A stretch of 33,169 nucleotides of DNA, taken from NCBI GenBank assembly GCA_013298665.1, contig JAAFIK010000055.1, positions 1-33,169 on the forward strand, given 5' to 3'. Origin of the DNA: Chitinophagales bacterium. Its GTDB lineage: Bacteria > Bacteroidota > Bacteroidia > Chitinophagales > Chitinophagaceae. Position numbers and translations under genes: made by a program. How positions within the stretch are numbered: the first letter of the stretch is position 1; each line of letters opens with the position of its first letter. The notes beneath the pieces were generated by a model. It ran no database searches. It saw only the letters and a list, made by a program, of their open reading frames with translations, and was not told the origin of the DNA. Positions 27,170-33,169 of the stretch are shown here, piece after piece.

Positions 27170-27721
27170 TCAATTCAGGTTTTCGGGTACTACTGTATTG
27201 AACGCCAGATGTTGCCGGATTTGTGCTTTATGATGCTCCACATGATGGATCGTGTTGTATAATATCTCCCGCAGCGTAAGCGTTCCGAGTAAGGGGTGTG
27301 GTATGCACAGCGTATCGAGTTCGGCTTCGCTGAAACTACCAATCGCTGTGCATAAGGTTTTTATCATTTTTTGTAAATCGGTGATCAATATGTCCTTTGC
27401 TTCCGGGATGCCACGTTCAGGCACATATCTTTCCGGTGCCTTTCCGCCCTGCTTCAGTTTTTCTGTATAGTATTCCTGTAAGGCTTTACTGGTCATGCCT
27501 GGTTGTTTGGCGTGGCCAAAATTTTGTGCAATCATTTCTTTGTCTGCACAGAAAACCTTTACCAGTGGTGCTGTACAAAGTACAATATGTGCCAACTGTT
27601 CTGCAGCTGTCCATTTTTGTTCGTACCTGAACAGGTAGTCTGCTGTTGTCAGGCTTTCTATGTACCTGATAAAAGCATGGTGTTTTTCAACCAGCTTTGC
27701 AGTAATCATTTTCTTATCCAT
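27170..27721 (-). CDS. DinB-family putative metal-dependent protein
   Basis: This 183-aa four-helix DinB-like protein has the expected metal-ligand histidines in NTIHHVEHHKAQIRQHL near the C-terminus and an N-terminal helix with WTAAEQLAHIVLCTAP. The family includes thiol transferases (bacillithiol/mycothiol-dependent) and proteins of unknown use. MITAK four residues further in is an alternative start. Cytoplasmic. Confidence 0.88.
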   Translation of the reverse strand: MDKKMITAKLVEKHHAFIRYIESLTTADYLFRYEQKWTAAEQLAHIVLCTAPLVKVFCADKEMIAQNFGHAKQPGMTSKALQEYYTEKLKQGGKAPERYVPERGIPEAKDILITDLQKMIKTLCTAIGSFSEAELDTLCIPHPLLGTLTLREILYNTIHHVEHHKAQIRQHLAFNTVVPENLN

Positions 27722-28034
27722 ATTATATTCGTTTTAGTGTTGTGCAGACTGCTGTTGCGTTGTACAGTTACCGGGGGTATGGACATGCGTTACAGTCCGG
27801 TAAACTTTGCAAGCGCTGCTTTTTGTATTGTGGCAGATCCGTTTTATCAAGCACCCTTATAACCATGTTCCTGTTTTTGTATACGCATTGTTGTTTGCTG
27901 TTGCGGATAGTCAGATATGCAGCCGCTCATTTCTTTTACTTAGCGATGGTCATACGCTGGTAATAAAATTACACCAGTCCCGATATTGGCTTCAGACATA
28001 AAAGCGCCGGATAAGGACATTACTATAAGTGGCC
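27722..28034. other. 313-bp gap without recognisable feature
   Basis: No ORF here has a convincing start or composition, and I see no strong inverted repeat or RNA-like structure. It contains the promoter region of the DinB gene that ends at 27170. Confidence 0.5.
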
Positions 28035-28490
28035 TTAACTATTGACCGGCAGGCAAAAACGCATCTTGTCTTTTGCGATACCTCCCACCCGTTTATAAAA
28101 CCGGATTGCGCTTTCATTGAACACCGGCGTCTGCCATTGTATGTTTACACAGCCTTTGTCCTGAGCAATACCCCTGAGCTGTTGCATCACCTGTTCCCCG
28201 ATTTTAAAACCCCTGAATGCTGCCTGCAGGTATAAGCAATCCAGGTAAAGAAACGTGCAGGCATCCCAGGTGGAAAAATCGAAGGTATAGGAAGCAAAAC
28301 CTACCGGTACGCCATTACTTTCCACAACGAGACAAAAAAGTTTTTCTTCCTGTCCGAACAAAGCCTGCTCAAGTTTTTCCATCTTTCCCGCCGGGTCATA
28401 GGCTGCCTGTTCATACGCAGCATGTTCACGACAGAGTTCAATAAGAAAGGGCAGATCCCTGTGTTCGGCTGTTCTTATGCGATAGTCCAT
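28035..28490 (-). CDS. GNAT N-acetyltransferase, diamine acetyltransferase-like
   Basis: This 151-aa protein has a compact GNAT domain: YRIRTAEHRDLPFLIELCREHAAYE at the start, FLYLDCLYLQAAFRGFKIGEQVMQQL as the acetyl-CoA loop (FRGFKIG), and FNESAIRFYKRVGG. The pattern resembles spermidine/spermine acetyltransferases; the real substrate is unknown. Its start codon lies inside the 3' end of the LysR remnant, so the two overlap by about 50 bp in different frames. Confidence 0.87.
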   Translation of the reverse strand: MDYRIRTAEHRDLPFLIELCREHAAYEQAAYDPAGKMEKLEQALFGQEEKLFCLVVESNGVPVGFASYTFDFSTWDACTFLYLDCLYLQAAFRGFKIGEQVMQQLRGIAQDKGCVNIQWQTPVFNESAIRFYKRVGGIAKDKMRFCLPVNS

Positions 28491-28704
28491 GGTACTTTAT
28501 TTCGGTTTGTAAACATTCGATGAAATGGTTAAAACAATCGGGGTGCTTTTTATGGCGCAGCAAAACTTTAGCCCCCTCCTGCTGTTCCGCCGCTTTCAAC
28601 TGGTGGCTAAAGGCCGGCTGCGTCAGAAAAAATGTATCAATGGCCCCGGCAATACTACCTTCCTCTGCAATTGCTTTGATCATCTTTAAATACCTGATTT
28701 CCAT
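28438..28704 (-). pseudogene. LysR-type regulator remnant with internal deletion
   Basis: From ATG 28704 the reading frame gives MEIRYLKMIKAIAEEGS then GAIDTFFLTQPAFSHQLKAAEQQEGAKVLLR, a textbook LysR N-terminal helix-turn-helix. After about 50 residues it jumps to HPDCFNHFIECLQTEIKYHG, which looks like the very C-terminal tail of a LysR protein. It then reads on into the next gene. The roughly 200-residue effector domain is missing. An in-frame deletion is the simplest explanation. The product would keep only the DNA-binding arm and is probably not functional as a normal LysR, though a DNA-binding fragment cannot be excluded. Confidence 0.65.
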
Positions 28705-28847
28705 CTGCGTATATTGGGGGGTGTAAAAGTCTGGATATTTTACCTGAAAATGTATGTAATATTTTGATGCCACCGATGAATAATTATCACTGTATTACTT
28801 TTCGTACTGGTTTACTGATGAAAATGCGGCTGTCTGCACCGGGGAAA

Positions 28848-28885
28848 GCCTGCTGCCGGGGCTTTACAAAAGCTGTACAGCAGGC
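28848..28885. repeat. Inverted repeat in the gap before the LysR remnant
   Basis: GCCTGCTG (28848-28855) and CAGCAGGC (28878-28885) are perfect 8-bp arms with a 22-nt loop. There is no T-run, so it is not a clear terminator for the GNAT gene that ends at 28958. Confidence 0.4.
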
Positions 28886-28957
28886 CTGTAGTTCCCGCTT
28901 ACCATCCATCCGCTAAAGTGTTGCTGACAGGTCAGGTTCCCGGCATGTTGCGGAAAC

Positions 28958-29488
28958 TTACCAGAAAGGAATTGCATACTCGAGCAGCGCCACATGAAGA
29001 TCTCTGTGCTGTATGGGCAGCTCGGGAGTATCCGGGGTGGTATATGTTTCCAGCAACGTAAAGCCAAACTGCCCGTAGTATGCAATGATGCCGGGATTGT
29101 CTGCCCAGGTATCCATCCGTATATACTTCAGGTTGTGCGCAACACCGTAGTCAATCGCCCATTCCAATATTTTTCCAAAAAGCCGCCGCCCCTTAAAATG
29201 CGGGTTTACCACAATACGGTGCAGGTAAACCGCATCCCCGTTTTCCCGCGTCCGCCATATCAACCGGTCGCTCAGGCATATACTGTAAATACAAACAATT
29301 ACGCCGTTGTAAACTATTTTAAACTGACGCTGATCTGTCACTTCCTGGTGCAAATGGGCCTTATCGTAAGACGTCCAGCCGCTGAAACCTTTTCGTTGCT
29401 GGTAAGCGATCGCCTCATCAAATAACCAATACACAAATTCGAGATCGGCCGCTGTCGTATTGCGTACAGTATATGGTTCTGCCGTCAT
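28958..29488 (-). CDS. GNAT-family N-acetyltransferase
   Basis: I start this at ATG 29488 (176 aa, MTAEPYTVRNTTAADLEFVY), where the fold begins; the longer reading adds 16 poor residues. The acetyl-CoA segment is YLHRIVVNPHFKGRRLFGKILEWA, and ADNPGIIAYYGQFGFTLLETY is the typical C-terminal part. The substrate is unknown. Cytoplasmic. Confidence 0.85.
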   Translation of the reverse strand: MTAEPYTVRNTTAADLEFVYWLFDEAIAYQQRKGFSGWTSYDKAHLHQEVTDQRQFKIVYNGVIVCIYSICLSDRLIWRTRENGDAVYLHRIVVNPHFKGRRLFGKILEWAIDYGVAHNLKYIRMDTWADNPGIIAYYGQFGFTLLETYTTPDTPELPIQHRDLHVALLEYAIPFW

Positions 29489-29589
29489 GGTAATACTATT
29501 AAAACAATCTTTATCAATACGGTGCAAAATTCGCACACAAGTTTCATCTTCATGCCTGCCGGTACAGCCAACAAAGCGTCATATCCGGA

Positions 29590-30300
29590 CTAATGCCTTT
29601 GCGGTGTGCCGGATAATGCGAACGCAACCGCCGCTGCTGCATGAATTTGGGTGGTATTAAAAACCGGAACAGACATGTCTTCCTGTTTGATTAATAATGG
29701 GATTTCGGTGCAGCCCAATACTATGCCCCGGGCTCCCTCGCTGATCAGCGCATTGGCTATCCTGATATATTCCTTTTTGGTTTCGTTGTTCATTATCCCT
29801 TTGCCCAACTCATGCAGTAAAGTTTCTTCAATAAAATCCCTGTCCGGTTTCTGCTTTGGAATGATTACTTCTATGCCCTGTGCGGAAAGTTTATCTTTAT
29901 AGAAACCAAGTTCCATGGTATAGACCGTACCCAGCAAACCAATTTTTTGTATTTGCTTTTCCAGGATCGCGTTTGCGGTAGCAGTCCTGATATCAATCAA
30001 TGGCAGATCAATTGTTTCACCAATCCTGTCGGCAACAATATGTGCAGTATTTGCGCCAAGCATGATTACACCAGCACCGGCATTTTTCAGTTGTGCAGCA
30101 GCGGCTGATAATAATGCAAAAGCGCCATTCCAGTCGTGTGCGGTATTGCATTTGTTGAAATCATCGAAGTTTATCGAATAGACAATGCATTCGGCGAAGT
30201 TCAGCCCGCCAAGCCGCTTATTTGTTTCCTCATTTATAAGGCGGTAATAGTCAATGGTTGAAGTCCAGCTCATACCGCCAACCAGGCCTATTTTTTTCAT
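29590..30300 (-). CDS. Aspartate/glutamate racemase-family protein, YgeA-like, lacking the first catalytic residue
   Basis: This 236-aa protein has the family start KKIGLVGGMSWTSTIDYYRLINE and the second catalytic motif GCTE with C197. At the first catalytic site, where classic aspartate racemases have CNT and E. coli YgeA has a threonine (Thr83, from memory), this protein has A83-N84-T85 (GANTAH). One-base racemisation therefore looks impaired, or the protein has another activity. It lies 6 bp after a DinB-family gene on the same strand and is clearly co-transcribed with it. Confidence 0.88.
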   Translation of the reverse strand: MKKIGLVGGMSWTSTIDYYRLINEETNKRLGGLNFAECIVYSINFDDFNKCNTAHDWNGAFALLSAAAAQLKNAGAGVIMLGANTAHIVADRIGETIDLPLIDIRTATANAILEKQIQKIGLLGTVYTMELGFYKDKLSAQGIEVIIPKQKPDRDFIEETLLHELGKGIMNNETKKEYIRIANALISEGARGIVLGCTEIPLLIKQEDMSVPVFNTTQIHAAAAVAFALSGTPQRH

Positions 30301-30306
30301 ATATAT

Positions 30307-30828
30307 TTATTTAAGTATGCTTAGAAATGAAATGAACGGGCCTGTTTCGTGTTTGTATTGCTTTGCCATAACCCTTGCAATTTGCGAAAGATGACTTAGA
30401 TCGTGTGCTGTCCAGGTAGCCAGCAGTTCACTGAGTACCACTTCACCCATTTTGGGATGAACCCCGGTGCGTTGGAGATCGGCATCGGTAAGGTTTAATG
30501 CAATAAGTTTTTGTACATTTTCATTCCTGCACTGTTCAAACAGTTTCAGCAATTCACCCATAGGCTTCCCTCTACTGGCATCAAACTGAGCGGTCATATC
30601 AATCGGAACAAAGGTTTTATTCTCAGCCGAAGAAAGTATAAGTGCTGCCCTGGTCATAAAGTTTGTCTGTTCACAAACAATCAAATGTCCAACCACATCA
30701 AAAACACTCCAGGTATTCTCGCCTTCGTTGTTCATGATCCAGTCGTTTGAAATACCCTTCAGCAGGGCATGCAGCACACCAGGGGTGCGTTGCAGGATTT
30801 CCAGCGTTTTTGTTAATGCAAATGTCAT
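30307..30828 (-). CDS. DinB-family protein (DinB_2)
   Basis: This 173-aa four-helix protein has WIMNNEGENTWSVFDVVGHLIVCEQTNF in the first helices and TWTAHDLSHLSQIARVMAKQY near the C-terminus, giving the metal-binding histidines of the DinB superfamily. The activity is unknown. It is the first gene of a pair with the racemase homologue (6-bp gap). Confidence 0.88.
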   Translation of the reverse strand: MTFALTKTLEILQRTPGVLHALLKGISNDWIMNNEGENTWSVFDVVGHLIVCEQTNFMTRAALILSSAENKTFVPIDMTAQFDASRGKPMGELLKLFEQCRNENVQKLIALNLTDADLQRTGVHPKMGEVVLSELLATWTAHDLSHLSQIARVMAKQYKHETGPFISFLSILK

Positions 30829-30927
30829 TTTACTGTTGTTTGGTGTACATGAATACCATACATAACCCAGGCCTGGTCACTCCTGCTTTTCAGCGGGAAG
30901 GCTCACCCGGCAACCTGTCCTGCCGCT

Positions 30928-31413
30928 TTACTTTTTGTGCATTACGCTTTTTACCCGCTCGTCGAAACTTACGGCTGCAGGCAGGGGGTGTACGATTTGC
31001 CCGAAAAAATGTATCAACGCTTCGTCGTGCTGCTGGCTGCGCCTGGTAACGAGGTTGAAGTGTACCAGCTTTGTCCACATCAATGCTTTCAGGATACTTT
31101 TATCAGCATTCCACATAAACGCCTCCAGCAGCAGGCTTTTTTCACTGCATGCAATCAACCGTGTTTGTATCGTTACTTCTTCCATGAGATATGCAGGGGT
31201 GATGTACGATATCTGGGTTTGGGCGGTTACCCAGCCAATGCCTTTCTCCCGCGCCAACTGGTAAATGTCAAAATTATAATGATCGATTAACTGATCGCCC
31301 CTTGCAGTAACGATATAATCAATATACCTTGAATTGTTCAGGTGGTTAAAAGGGTCACAATCGTGAAACCTGATCTTCATTTTGCTTTCCGGCACTTTTT
31401 GTAATGCTTCCAT
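30928..31413 (-). CDS. Acyl-CoA thioesterase, hot-dog fold (4HBT type)
   Basis: This 161-aa protein has the hot-dog catalytic segment MKIRFHDCDPFNHLNNSRYIDYI, matching the DxDxxxHxNNxxY pattern of 4-hydroxybenzoyl-CoA-type thioesterases, followed by VTAQTQISYITPAYLMEEVTIQT. It hydrolyses an acyl-CoA of unknown chain. AAGGAG sits 5 bp before the ATG, an unusually good Shine-Dalgarno sequence for Bacteroidota. The operator-like palindrome at 31521-31546 lies about 110 bp upstream, and the TetR gene that probably controls it is the next gene upstream. Confidence 0.9.
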   Translation of the reverse strand: MEALQKVPESKMKIRFHDCDPFNHLNNSRYIDYIVTARGDQLIDHYNFDIYQLAREKGIGWVTAQTQISYITPAYLMEEVTIQTRLIACSEKSLLLEAFMWNADKSILKALMWTKLVHFNLVTRRSQQHDEALIHFFGQIVHPLPAAVSFDERVKSVMHKK

Positions 31414-31520
31414 ATTTACTCCTTATAAGCCGCCGCGGGATATTTTTTCTCCGCAGCAAAGCGGTCATTTTTTAAATAATCAATATCATTTCTATACGGG
31501 TGTTACCAGGCGGCAAGTCT

Positions 31521-31546
31521 TTAAATATACCGAATGGTATATTTAA
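31521..31546. promoter_or_regulatory. TetR-type operator in front of the thioesterase gene
   Basis: The arms TTAAATATACC and GGTATATTTAA are perfectly complementary over 11 bp around the centre GAAT. On the minus strand one arm contains TATATTTA, a 7/8 match to the -7 consensus TAnnTTTG, so a bound repressor would cover the promoter. The core ATACC-N4-GGTAT recurs at 32180-32203. Confidence 0.75.
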
Positions 31547-31558
31547 GGATAAAAAAAC

Positions 31559-32161
31559 TCAGGGTTTCAGGCCGTTGATGATTTTTTCTGCATAAGTCAT
31601 TGCCACCCTTAGTTCGACAGACCTTCCTGTAACCTTTGCCTGCATAACAGCCCCTTCAATAAGCGACATCATAACAATGGCAATTTCAGCAGGGTTTGTG
31701 TCTGGTTTGATTTCATTCCGCCGGATACCCCTTTTGATTTGGTTTTCCAGCGATTTTTTCCAGAACGCCAATGCGTTGGCTGCCCGCTCCTTCAACATGG
31801 GATGTGTATCATCTGCTTCGGTGGAAGTATTCAAAAGCGGGCAACCCGCTTGCAGGAAAGGGATTTTCAGAAAATCCTTATATACAAGCGGATAGGCCAG
31901 CAACCGGTCTATGGCATTTTCAGTGGCCAGTATTTTACTTTTCATATAGGCCGTAATCTTTCCAAAGTTATAGTCAAAAGCAGCCAATGCCACTTCGTCT
32001 TTGTTTTCAAAGTTTCCGTAGATGCTTCCTTTTGTTAACCCGGTTGCCCCGGTAAGATCGGTAAGTGAGGTACCCGCAAAGCCTTTCGCATTGAAAATGG
32101 GGGCTGTTTTTTCAATGATGAATTGCCTGGTTCTCTCCGCCTTTGATAAAGTTTCGTTCAT
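31559..32161 (-). CDS. TetR/AcrR-family repressor
   Basis: This 200-aa protein has an N-terminal helix-turn-helix: RQFIIEKTAPIFNAKGFAGTSLTDLTGATGLTKGSIYGNFENKDEVALAAF, the standard TetR arrangement. The C-terminal ligand domain carries AIVMMSLIEGAVMQAKVTG, a pattern shared with other TetR proteins. A perfect palindrome directly at its own promoter, and another in front of the thioesterase gene, suggest autoregulation and control of the thioesterase, perhaps in response to an acyl-CoA or a related small molecule (inference). Confidence 0.93.
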   Translation of the reverse strand: MNETLSKAERTRQFIIEKTAPIFNAKGFAGTSLTDLTGATGLTKGSIYGNFENKDEVALAAFDYNFGKITAYMKSKILATENAIDRLLAYPLVYKDFLKIPFLQAGCPLLNTSTEADDTHPMLKERAANALAFWKKSLENQIKRGIRRNEIKPDTNPAEIAIVMMSLIEGAVMQAKVTGRSVELRVAMTYAEKIINGLKP

Positions 32162-32169
32162 AACAAGTG

Positions 32170-32203
32170 CAAATATAGTAAAAAATACCTATCGGTATTT
32201 TTT
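32170..32203 (-). promoter_or_regulatory. tetR promoter -7 box and overlapping operator palindrome
   Basis: On the minus strand TATATTTG (32170-32177) is a perfect TAnnTTTG -7 box, 9 bp before the tetR start codon. Directly upstream of it the arms AAAAAATACC (32180-32189) and GGTATTTTTT (32194-32203) form a perfect 10-bp palindrome around TATC. A clear -33 TTTG is not seen. The operator between the boxes fits autorepression. Confidence 0.75.
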
Positions 32204-32242
32204 ATTTTTCGGGTAAAGGTTCCCGGCCGGGGATGATTGCTG

Positions 32243-32560
32243 TCATTGCAGTAGAATGGGCAGGCGGGAGGTATATGGGTTTACTGCATATTTGAGGTAC
32301 ATGGAAACAATACGCTCCGGTTCTTTGCTTTCCTTTTCTATGCGGTAGTTTTCAGCAATACCTGTATCTGCTTTCAGCACTTTGCCCGATGGGGCGTTTT
32401 TACATGTTTGCAAGCCTATACCGGGTTTACCGGCACTGGCTTTTTCGGCAATGGTCTGTACTGCATGGTTTGCTGTTCCTTCTTCTGTTGGTGCTTTATA
32501 TGATTCATCCCGGGTAGTGACAATATTTTCAATAGCTGAAATGTGGCATTTGTTCAACAT
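32243..32560 (-). CDS. Small ORF of unknown nature, doubtful
   Basis: This 105-aa reading frame has a protein-like mix of residues (MLNKCHISAIENIVTTRDES at the start, rich in Lys, Glu, Ala) but I recognise no family. It has no signal peptide and no membrane span. There is no good ribosome site upstream. It lies 81 bp upstream of the tetR gene on the same strand. It may be a real small gene or chance. Confidence 0.35.
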   Translation of the reverse strand: MLNKCHISAIENIVTTRDESYKAPTEEGTANHAVQTIAEKASAGKPGIGLQTCKNAPSGKVLKADTGIAENYRIEKESKEPERIVSMYLKYAVNPYTSRLPILLQ

Positions 32561-32942
32561 AAAATTGGTTTCATGTTAACCTTACCGGCATAAATCGTTG
32601 AAAAAGTAGAAAATAAGGGTATTTTTCACCATGTGGTTCAATCACAACATTGCTATACTTTGCATTCAATTTCCTTTAATAGCCCTGACACTTATAACTG
32701 ATTACCCTCTTAACGCCCGGGGGTGCATTTCAAATTTTCGCAAGCCATCGGGCTTGTCCCCGCCTCGCTGTAGTATTACTCCGATAGCTATCGGAGAGGA
32801 AGCTGCACTTGCCGGGCGGAACGCACGGGTAGCACAAAAGCCACATCAATTAGTACATCCTGATTTTATAAACCCCGGCCTTTGGCGTCGGAACGAAGCA
32901 TAGTGACAAAAAGAAAAAGAATACATGATGAGGGTGGTTATT
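32561..32942. repeat. Non-coding region with palindromic, repeat-like sequence
   Basis: This 380-bp stretch holds no ORF I trust. It contains CAAGCC-ATCG-GGCTTG (32741-32756) and the perfect 18-bp palindrome CTCCGATAGCTATCGGAG (32779-32796). From memory, CCGATAGCTATCGG-type palindromes are frequent in intergenic regions of Bacteroidota. The region then becomes A-rich (GTGACAAAAAGAAAAAGAA) before the repeat array. Confidence 0.5.
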
Positions 32943-33169
32943 TTGATTACCTATACCCATCAAAAGTTTAGGTCCTCCTATAGGTGGGTATAGGACGACC
33001 TATCAAAAGTTTAGGTCTTCCTATAGGGAGGTATAGGTCAACCTATCAAAAGTTTAGGTCCTCCTATAGGGAGGTATAGGACGACCTATCAAAAGTTTAG
33101 GTCCTCCTATAGGGAGGTATAGGTCGACCTATCAAAAGTTTAGGTCCTCCTATGGGTAGGTATAGGACG
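32943..33169. repeat. Right 43-bp tandem repeat array, five copies, inverted relative to the left array
   Basis: CAAAAG starts at 32961, 33004, 33047, 33090 and 33133, an exact 43-bp period. The units are the reverse complement of those at 1-258. TAGG-N4-CCTA motifs again keep their half-sites while N4 varies (TCCT, ACGA, TCTT, TCAA, TCGA). Several units here carry CCTATA-GGGAGG-TATAGG, which extends the inverted arms to 6 bp. The array is cut by the window end. Its inner edge (TTTTGAT then ACCTATACCC) is a fragment in the opposite orientation. Confidence 0.96.

Noticed and set aside
25041..31413. Chromosomal integron cassette array
   Set aside because: Gene content is suggestive, but no integrase gene and no paired GTTRRRY/RYYYAAC recombination sites could be seen in the gaps.
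32631..32903. 90-aa plus-strand ORF
   Set aside because: It crosses palindromic repeat sequence and has no plausible start context or domain.
1..33169. tRNA, rRNA or riboswitch genes
   Set aside because: No cloverleaf, rRNA-like or known riboswitch pattern was recognised in any gap; a covariance-model scan would be needed to be sure.

Overview
The window looks like a piece of a Bacteroidota chromosome, most likely Chitinophagaceae or a close relative. The evidence is a SusC/SusD pair, several 'LxxC' lipoproteins, almost no Shine-Dalgarno sequences, and promoter-like TTTG / TAnnTTTG elements. Both ends lie inside arrays of the same 43-bp tandem repeat, in opposite orientation. The window may therefore be a whole assembly contig that broke at a dispersed repeat; this is inference.

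The left half (about 0.47-19.4 kb) is a carbohydrate-utilisation locus. A minus-strand operon (5016 to 468) encodes a sodium:solute symporter, an SGNH esterase, a DUF4434 protein and a GHL10-type glycosidase. Divergent from it are a lipoprotein paralogue of that glycosidase and a GH92 alpha-mannosidase-type enzyme (5139 to 8496). A second long minus-strand operon (18052 to 8524) encodes an AGE-family sugar epimerase, an exported FAD oxidoreductase, SusC, SusD and a NagX-like DUF5009 membrane protein. A divergent ROK (NagC-like) repressor gene sits at its head. No ECF sigma/anti-sigma pair or hybrid two-component regulator is present, so the ROK protein is the obvious controller. A 16-bp sequence upstream of the AGE gene recurs exactly in the other divergent promoter region, at 5079-5094, and ties the two clusters together. 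The plausible job is capture and breakdown of a manno- or amino-sugar-containing glycan: SusCD binds and imports it, GH92, GHL10 and SGNH trim it, the symporter imports the product, and the epimerase and oxidoreductase convert it. The substrate cannot be read from the sequence.

From 19.5 to 24.75 kb lie a TPR-containing sensor kinase with its LuxR-type response regulator, a divergent class-C beta-lactamase-fold lipoprotein, and a lipoprotein of unknown function.

The right part (25.0-32.6 kb) is a run of small minus-strand genes: four GNAT acetyltransferases, a PEBP/YbhB protein, two DinB-fold proteins, an aspartate/glutamate racemase homologue, a hot-dog thioesterase, a TetR repressor and a LysR remnant that seems to have lost its middle. 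The TetR gene and the thioesterase gene each have a perfect palindrome of the same type (ATACC-N4-GGTAT) at the promoter, which makes a likely small regulon. The last 0.6 kb holds a doubtful small ORF, palindromic repeats and the inverted 43-bp array.
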